Source: Isotricha intestinalis (taxonomy: Eukaryota; Ciliophora; Litostomatea; Vestibuliferida; Isotrichidae). From it: a stretch of DNA of 14,221 nucleotides. The position numbers and the translations under genes were made by a program. Positions 8,336-14,221 of the stretch are shown here, in pieces; positions within the stretch are counted from its first letter, which is position 1; the number at the start of each line of letters is the position of its first letter. A model generated the notes under the pieces. It was not told where the DNA came from and did no database searches. It saw nothing but the letters and a program-made list of their open reading frames with translations. Where the stretch lies: contig JAJJLU010000922.1 of assembly GCA_023807065.1 (NCBI GenBank), positions 1-14,221 on the forward strand. The letters are read 5' to 3'.

Positions 8336-10268
8336 ATGAAATGTGGAAAATGTAAAGAAAAGTAAAATTTAATAATATAAAAATAGGATTCATTTAGATA
8401 TTTCAACTTGGACAGGGGAATCAAATGATTTATTTGATTATGAAACAGATGAAATAACAATGATTTCTTTTTCTTTAACTTCAAATTTTGCTTTTATTTT
8501 AACAAACAATGGATTAAAAATCCAAAATATCCAAAAAAAAAACAATATAAGTCAAAATAATACATCATATATGGAATTTACAAAAAATGGAATATATTAC
8601 AAATCAAATTTTCAAAATAAACACTTTTATGAAAAAAGCTTTTTTATTTGTAGATCAAATGAAATAGAAAATGAAAACATAGAAAAAGATTTATATAATA
8701 AATATTATGAATTAAATCAAGGAGATTTAATAAAATTAGGAAGATTATATATTAAAATAAGAGAGATATGTATTAATGGTAAAATTCTAAGTAAAAATTT
8801 AAATGAAAAAAAAAATATTATAAATAGATTAAGTACAACATATTATAATAATTTTAATAATGTAAATAATAAAAATATGGTTCAGATAAAAAAAAAAAAT
8901 TTATGTAGAGTATGTTATAGTGATGAAAAAGCAGTTGATTCTCCTTTAATTTCCCCTTGTAAATGTAATGGAGGATTAAAATATATTCATTTATCTTGTT
9001 TAAGAAATTGGATTGAAGCAAAAGCAATTTTAAAAACAAATGAATCTAATGATGAATGCTTAAAATATGAAATTAATCAAGTTAATTGTGAAATATGTCA
9101 AGAACCTTATCCAGATTATATTTTTATTAAAGATAAAGATAATTTCTATGAAATATTTGATTTTATTCAAATGAAATTTAATAATTATATTATTTTAGAA
9201 ACTATACCTTTAAATTATGAAAATGAAAAAAGAGAAATTTTTGTTTTAAGTTTTGATGAAAAAGATTCTATTTTTATTGGAAGATCACATTTAACTGATA
9301 TGAAATTAAATGATATTACTGTTTCAAGATATCATTCTAAAATTATTATTAATAGAGAAAAAAAAAAATATTATTTAAGAGATATGGGAAGTAAATTTGG
9401 AACAGGAATTTTAATTCAAAATCCTAAAATAAAAATAAATCCAAAATTTCCTTTATATATTCAAATTAGTAAATGTTCTATCTTGATTTCTTTAATTAAA
9501 ACTTGTAATTTTTTTTGTTCTTTATTTACTGATTGTTGCAATTCAAATAATGAAAATAAATTATTTAAATATTATGGAAAAGAAAATTGTGAAGCAATTG
9601 AAATAGAAAAAATTTTTCAATTTAAAAAATCAAATGATGATGATAATGAAGAAGAAGAAAATAATTGTGATTATTCTAACAATGAATCAATAACAGAAAA
9701 AACATTAAAAAGTAAAAAATCAGAAAAATTAGAAGATTTAAATATGAAAGATAATAATGAAGAATATGAAAAATTAAATATAAATAAAAATAAAAATGAA
9801 ATAACAATAACAATAACAAATAATACTGAAGCAACTTTAATGGGAACTTTTCTGTCTCCTGAGAATACTCAAGGAAATAAAACAAAATCTTTTATTAAAA
9901 AAAGTAAAAATAATAATTTAAATAATAATAATAAAGATATTAAAGCTAGAATTATGAAAAAACTTGGTAAATTTTCTGAAAATTCAGAAAAAATTGAAGA
10001 AGATATTAAAGGAGATAGTAAAAATAATTATTGTTTAAATTCTAATTTTATTGATGAAAATGATAAGGATATTAATTTGCTTAGTACTAAAAATAATAAA
10101 GAATTTTATGAAATCGAAGAAAATATTGAAGAAAATAATATTAGTAAAAATAGTAAAAATTCAAATAATAAGCCTACAAGAAGATTTAAAGGAAAAAAAG
10201 GATTACATATTTCTATAAATAAATCTGTGGATAATATTAATAATGAATTTGAAAATTTTGATGATTAA
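8336..10268 (+). CDS. RING-CH (RINGv) plus FHA domain protein, putative E3 ubiquitin ligase; spliced
   Basis: Joining exon 1 (8336-8361) to exon 2 (8387-10268) gives 635 residues. The continuous frame alone would start at an internal ATG at 8460 and lose 33 residues, including an N-terminal CGKC pair. The RING-CH finger has the C4HC3 ligand order C182, C185, C200, C202, H210, C213, C243, C246; this family normally recruits E2 enzymes for ubiquitin transfer. The FHA domain follows, with GRS at 307-309, the SRYH motif at 322-325 and a GSKFGT segment, which are the phosphothreonine-reading loops. A segment before the RING, with LNQGDLIKLGRLYIKI (near residues 117-132), looks like the end of a second, degenerate FHA fold. 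The last 230 residues or so are Asn/Lys/Glu-rich and probably disordered. No membrane helix is seen, unlike MARCH-type RING-CH ligases. Likely role: ubiquitin ligase that recognises phosphorylated partners; substrates are unknown. Confidence 0.82.
8362..8386 (+). other. 25-base GT-AG intron in the RING/FHA gene
   Basis: The first ATG (8336) opens a frame that stops at once (TAA at 8363 in one register, and other stops follow) unless these 25 bases are removed. The segment begins GTAAAA and ends AATAG. Removal joins AA to G to make a Lys codon and restores an open frame that runs directly into the long ORF. The intron is almost pure A/T and carries in-frame stops. No transcript evidence is available, but the phase match and canonical ends support it. 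Confidence 0.75.
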
Positions 10269-10520
10269 TTTTTTTATTAAAATTTATTATGTATCATAAT
10301 CATTGTTTTTTGAAATATACTTTTTTAATGTTAAATATAACTGAAAATAAAACTTTTAAGTGATGTTTGAAATTGTATAATATTATTAATTGTTAAAAAA
10401 ATCATTTTCGTTTATTTAAATATAAAATTATAAAATTAATTTTAAATTACTTAAAATACCTTTGGTTTGTATTTTTGAGAATAAATAAATTAAATATCAA
10501 AAACTAAATTTTAAAAAAAA
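10269..10520. other. convergent spacer (two 3' ends)
   Basis: About 250 bases between the stop of the RING/FHA gene (plus) and the stop of the coiled-coil gene (minus). It must contain both 3' untranslated regions. No hairpin, RNA gene or coding frame stands out. Confidence 0.45.
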
Positions 10521-12163
10521 TTAAATGTCATTATTATCACTTTTAATTTCTTCATTATTAAATTCTTCTTTATTTTCTTCATCTTTATTCCTAACCATTT
10601 GTAAAGGTAAATTCATATTTAAATCATTAACAGATTCATCTTCTTTTTCTTCTTTTTGTTCTTCTTCTTCAATTGGATTTATTTTATCTTCATCTATTTT
10701 TTTTTCATCTTCATTTTCATCAATATTTTTATTAAAATTATTCCAATAAGAATTATTTTCATATTTTTTATCCATTTTTTCTAAATTAACACTTTTTCCA
10801 ATTAAATTTAAATATTCTTGTAAAAGTTGCATATTTTCATTTACTAATTTTTGAGTATTATTTTTTCTTTCATTATTAATTAAATAATCGTTATTTGATC
10901 TTTTCATTTCATTATCATATATATTTCTAACAGAATTTTTATTATCTTCTAAATCACTGCTTAAATTACTTAATTGATATTTATAATTATTATTACTATG
11001 ATTACTGAAATTATATTCATGTCCTTTATAATTATTTTTTTTATAATCATAATCAATATTATCATTTTTTCTTCTTTTTAATTTTTTATTCATATCATTA
11101 TAATTACCTTTAATTTCTTCTATTTCTCTATCTTTTCTTCTTATTATTTCTTTTAATTCTTCAATTTTTGAATCGTATTCATTTAATCTATCTTTAATAC
11201 TCATTAATTCATTTCCTAATTGTTGATGATTTGTTAATTCATCATATATTTTATTTGTTTCTTCCTCAATTATATTTCCTTCTTTTAATAATTTTTCTTT
11301 TATTATATTAAGTTCATTTATTTGTTCATCTCTTTTTTTTAATTCTTTATCTTTTTCATTTAAATTTTTTTCTATTTGTTTTAAATCTAATGATTGACTA
11401 TTTTTTTTGTTACTTAAAATATTTATTGTTTCTTTCATATTACTTATTAATTCATTATAATCTGTTTTTGATTTTTGTAAATTTTTATTTAAATTATTTA
11501 AATATGAAAATCTTTCCATTGCATCATTCAAATTTTGATTACAATGGATAAAATAATCTTTTAAAATTTGACTTTCATTATCAAATCTTTTATTAATTTC
11601 AACTAAATTTCTTTTTAATTCATCATTATTTTTTAATAAATTAATATTTTCAATTCTAAGTATTTAATTTCTTCTTGAATTTTATTATTATTATTGACAG
11701 TATCTTTAACTTTAATATTTAATTGTTCATATAAATTTAAAATTTCAGTATTATTATCATTAGAATTTTTCAATTGATCTTCAATATAATCACTATAAGA
11801 AACTAATTCATTAATTTTTTGATTAATATCATTTTTATTGTTATTTTGAATTCCCATTAAAGAATTTAATTTATTGGATAATTCAATGTTATTTCCAGTA
11901 ATAGTTCTATTATTATTTATAATCTCATTGTTAATAGGAGAAACTAAACCTTTAATATTATTATTATAATTATTTTTTGGAATTGATTTAGGAATACTAA
12001 ATGAATTATTTGTTGTTTTTGATGTAAGATTTATTGTTCTCAAAGGAGAAACTGGTTTTGAGTTTAATACTGATCTTAATCCTGTTAAATTTTGCTTTGC
12101 TCTTTGTAATGATATATGACTTTGATTTAATATTGAAGTATTGGATGAAGGTGATCTGTTCAT
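10521..12163 (-). CDS. coiled-coil protein of unknown function, interrupted by one frameshift
   Basis: Two adjacent frames together look like one gene of about 547 codons. The first (12163 down to a stop at 11633) starts with ATG and a Ser/Asn-rich, probably disordered N-terminus (MNRSPSSNTSILNQSH), then enters a coiled coil ending IQEEIKYLEL. The second is open from 11663 down to the TAA at 10521. It has no ATG before 11519, yet its upstream part is good coiled coil (NNDELKRNLVEINKRF), so it is not an independent gene start. The total length is one base short of a multiple of three, and both frames are open only between 11635 and 11663, so one missing base near 11650-11655 explains it. No suitable GT-AG intron and no classic slippery heptamer was found there. 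The C-terminal half has long heptads (Lys/Glu/Asn/Leu), then an acidic tail. I do not recognise the family; a cytoskeletal or basal-body role is only a guess. It may be a null allele or carry a sequencing error. Confidence 0.7.
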
Positions 12164-12305
12164 TTTATTTAAATCTTTTTTAATATATTTATTTGGTACT
12201 TAAATTTAATTTTTTTTATATATTTATTATATGATTTTATTCATGTAATTTATATATTAACAATAAAATCATAACAAAATAAACATAATTAACATTTATT
12301 TAAAA
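12164..12305. other. AT-rich divergent spacer
   Basis: About 140 bases upstream of the coiled-coil gene (minus) and the small membrane ORF or HRD1 gene (plus). It probably includes promoter sequence for both directions. No motif can be named with confidence. Confidence 0.4.
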
Positions 12306-12588
12306 ATGAATTATTTTATATATGATCTATTGAATAAGTTATTTATTGGTTTATATTTTGTAGAATTTTTTCCTTTATTTATTTTCCCTTTTCTATTGGA
12401 CTAATTCTTTATATTTTCTAGATAATTCATCAATTTCATTTAATATATATAATTATCAATCTATATTAATTAATTTCTTATTTTGTTATAGTTTAATCTT
12501 TTTCCTATACTCATTGACTTTTTTTATTTTGAAAATTATTTTAATATTTAATAATTATTTAAATATTAATTTTATTTTAGATAGATAA
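12306..12588 (+). pseudogene. possible small two-helix membrane protein with one frame break (DPM2-like topology)
   Basis: From ATG 12306 a frame reads MNYFIYDLLNKLFIGLYFVEFF and would stop at about 12400. A second frame is open for 74 codons from 12364 to the TAA at 12586-12588 but has no ATG. Losing one base from the T run at 12366-12371 would join them into about 93 residues: a hydrophobic helix, a FYWTNSLYFLD segment, a short polar loop, and a second helix (LINFLFCYSLIFFLYSLTFF). Size, two-helix layout and the aromatic/Asp segment after helix one recall DPM2, the small subunit of dolichol-phosphate-mannose synthase, but the similarity is weak and judged by eye. The end lies 12 bases before the HRD1 start and in the same frame, leaving no room for separate 3' and 5' regions. 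It could also be a T-rich 5' leader that is open by chance. Confidence 0.35.
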
Positions 12589-12600
12589 TTAACAAGAAAA

Positions 12601-14061
12601 ATGATAACATTTAAACTATATTGTATTGGGACAATAATAACAACAATATATTATACTTATAAATTGTATGAAAGAGAAAATTTATTTTTTATTTTTTCAA
12701 TGCATATTTTAAAATCAAAATTTTACTTTTCCTTATTTTTAAATTTTGGAATAATGATTACAATTTTTTTAGGAAAATTATGTTTGAATATATTTTACGG
12801 TGAAATAAGGTTAAGTGAAATTAGTCAAGTAATAGAAAAAATAAAAATTAAATTTATTCAAATATCATTATTATTTTTAATGCTTTCTCCAACTTTTGAT
12901 TTATCTAAATTATTTTTAGTTTCCCTATTTTTTTTCATGTCTTTATTAACTTATGTTGGATTTAAAAGAAGTGCATATATTGTTTCAATGAATGAAAAAT
13001 CAAAATATATTCAAATGAAAATTATTATTATTTTTCTTATTTTAGGAACTGCTAATTTTTTCCTATATGAAAAATATTATGTTACTTTAAATCAAATGAG
13101 AACAACAAAAAATAATGATATAAAAGATTTATTTATTTCTTTTATTTTTAGTTCAGAATTTTTAATTCTTTTTATTAAATTAATAGCAAAGTTTTATAAA
13201 TTATTAATAAATATTACATCAATTAATGTTGGGAAAGTTTGGGAATATCGTCCTTTAGTTTTTAGTTTAATAAGTACAGTAAAATATTCAGTGAAATTAT
13301 TATGTGAAATAAATTTTTGTTATGTATTATTTAAATTAGGAGGAACAAACATATATTATTTAATAGATATAATAAAAGGAATATGGCATTTATTGAAATT
13401 AATTCAGAAAATATATGATAATTACATAAGCTCAATTTATATAAATAATTTAAAAGATTATCAATCAGATATAACTTTCGAAAAAATAGAAAAATCAAGA
13501 CCTGGATTTTCTGAAGAAGAAAAAGAAAAATTAAAAAATGAATTAAGTGTAATTTGTAATATATGTTTATATGAAATTGATAAAGGAAAATATTTACAAT
13601 GTGGTCATATTTTTCATATTAAATGTATTAAAGAATGGATTATAGTAAATTCAAATTGTCCTATTTGTAAATCTCCTATTATTAATAAAAATGGAATTCA
13701 TTCTAAATATTATAATCAACAATTAGGAATTAATGATACTGAAAAACAAACTAATGAAATATTAAAAAAATTAAATATTGGAAAAGAAACTTTTATTCCT
13801 AAAAAAAATTATGAAATTGAAAAATATAATTATTATAGAAAATTAGATAAGTTATTAGAAAAAACTTGTTTAAATTACAAGAATAATCAAGATGTTAATC
13901 CTGGTTCCATTTCATATTCTTTACCTTCTGAAGCTATTTTAGATAGAAATATTAAAAATGAAATTAAAAGAATTGAAATTGAAGTTTTGAACAAGAAATT
14001 AATGAGTATTTATCAAAATCCAGTTGAAGTAATTACAAATTTTAAAGAAAAAATTGAATAA
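12601..14061 (+). CDS. HRD1-like: HRD1/synoviolin-type membrane RING-H2 E3 ubiquitin ligase
   Basis: A 486-residue single-exon protein with an N-terminal multi-helix membrane region and a RING-H2 finger, the layout of HRD1, the ER ligase that ubiquitinates misfolded proteins in ER-associated degradation. Hydrophobic helices are seen at about residues 1-20, 41-65, 85-98, 104-121, 140-157, 176-205 and 220-247. The segment FLGKLCLNIFYGEIRLSE corresponds to the LGK..G..FFGQLR.AE region of HRD1, and the N-terminus lines up with the usual HRD1 start, which supports ATG 12601. The RING ligands are C319, C322, C334, H336, H339, C342, C353, C356 (C3H2C3). The C-terminal 130 residues are charged and helical, without the long proline-rich tail of animal HRD1. 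The stop is about 105 bases from the telomere, so the 3' untranslated region must be very short. Confidence 0.87.
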   Translation: MITFKLYCIGTIITTIYYTYKLYERENLFFIFSMHILKSKFYFSLFLNFGIMITIFLGKLCLNIFYGEIRLSEISQVIEKIKIKFIQISLLFLMLSPTFDLSKLFLVSLFFFMSLLTYVGFKRSAYIVSMNEKSKYIQMKIIIIFLILGTANFFLYEKYYVTLNQMRTTKNNDIKDLFISFIFSSEFLILFIKLIAKFYKLLINITSINVGKVWEYRPLVFSLISTVKYSVKLLCEINFCYVLFKLGGTNIYYLIDIIKGIWHLLKLIQKIYDNYISSIYINNLKDYQSDITFEKIEKSRPGFSEEEKEKLKNELSVICNICLYEIDKGKYLQCGHIFHIKCIKEWIIVNSNCPICKSPIINKNGIHSKYYNQQLGINDTEKQTNEILKKLNIGKETFIPKKNYEIEKYNYYRKLDKLLEKTCLNYKNNQDVNPGSISYSLPSEAILDRNIKNEIKRIEIEVLNKKLMSIYQNPVEVITNFKEKIE

Positions 14062-14166
14062 TAATGTATATTAAATTTTAAAAAAATTATATTTTATTTT
14101 TTTCTTTTCAAATAAATAATAATAACTGATAATTTAAAGAAATATAAATTAATTTATTTTGAGGAA
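14062..14166. other. subtelomeric spacer and 3' untranslated region of the HRD1-like gene
   Basis: Only about 105 bases of A/T-rich sequence separate the HRD1-like stop from the first telomere repeat. It contains a long T run near 14090-14106. No coding frame is present. Transcription termination must occur here or the transcript would run into the telomere. Confidence 0.6.
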
Positions 14167-14221
14167 TTGGGGATTGGGGATTGGGGATTGGGGATTGGGG
14201 ATTGGGGATTGGGGATTGGGG
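14167..14221 (+). repeat. telomere, (TTGGGGA)n
   Basis: Seven perfect copies of the 7-base unit TTGGGGA followed by six more bases, running to the last base of the window. The G-rich strand is the plus strand at the right end, as expected for the 3' strand of a chromosome terminus. The array is uniform with no variant units. The unit is TTGGGG, known from Tetrahymena, plus one A. The true array length is unknown because the window ends inside it. Confidence 0.95.

Noticed and set aside
8460..8462. Internal ATG as the start of the RING/FHA protein
   Set aside because: An upstream ATG joined by a canonical 25-base intron gives a longer open frame in perfect phase.
10525..10749. Ser-rich plus-strand frame opposite the coiled-coil gene's acidic tail
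   Set aside because: Antisense shadow of Glu/Asp/Asn codons, with no independent signal.
11642..11697. GT-AG introns bridging the two coiled-coil frames
   Set aside because: Every candidate gave an immediate stop or the wrong phase, and would remove sequence that looks like good coiled coil.
12338..12363. GT...TAG segments of 26 or 15 bases as introns of the small membrane ORF
   Set aside because: Neither length puts the upstream ATG frame into the downstream open frame, so a one-base change in the T run fits better.

Overview
The window looks like the end of a small, very AT-rich protist chromosome, most likely a ciliate macronuclear chromosome. The evidence is: (i) the right edge is a perfect tandem array of TTGGGGA (positions 14167-14221), in the orientation expected of a chromosome-end G-strand; (ii) genes lie on both strands with short spacers, and the last stop codon is only about 105 bases from the telomere; (iii) one gene carries a 25-base GT-AG intron, the miniature size seen in some ciliates; (iv) one gene encodes SPEF2/CPC1, a protein of the motile axoneme. 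The intact genes contain no in-frame TAA, TAG or TGA and all end in TAA, so UAA is a real stop here. That argues against the Tetrahymena/Paramecium code (UAR = Gln) and points to a lineage that kept UAA as a stop. Standard-code ciliates such as litostomes or heterotrichs are possible, but this is inference.

Layout, left to right. 1-425: T-rich DNA without a recognisable gene; at 28-97 there is a C-rich patch that looks like decayed C-strand telomeric sequence. 426-1492 (+): a broken Ser/Thr protein kinase with shifted frames and many stops. 1597-7317 (-): a single-exon, apparently full-length SPEF2/CPC1 protein (CH-like domain, adenylate-kinase-like P-loop domain, coiled coils). 7690-8202 (-): a PHO80/cyclin-P-type cyclin. 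8336-10268 (+): a RING-CH plus FHA protein whose first exon (26 bases) and 25-base intron can be reconstructed. 10521-12163 (-): a coiled-coil protein interrupted by one apparent single-base deletion near 11650. 12306-12588 (+): a possible small two-helix membrane protein, also with one frame break, ending 12 bases before the next start. 12601-14061 (+): an HRD1-type membrane RING-H2 ubiquitin ligase. 14062-14166: short subtelomeric spacer. 14167-14221: telomere.

The genes do not form a pathway. They are ordinary eukaryotic functions (axoneme central pair, a cyclin, two RING-type ubiquitin ligases of different architecture, a coiled-coil protein) on a compact chromosome. I see no defence system, mobile element, CRISPR array or RNA gene. 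The points most worth checking are the unusual telomere unit, the miniature intron, the kinase relic, the hidden membrane ORF before HRD1, and the clustering of frame breaks at short A or T runs. That clustering could mean real decay or sequencing error.
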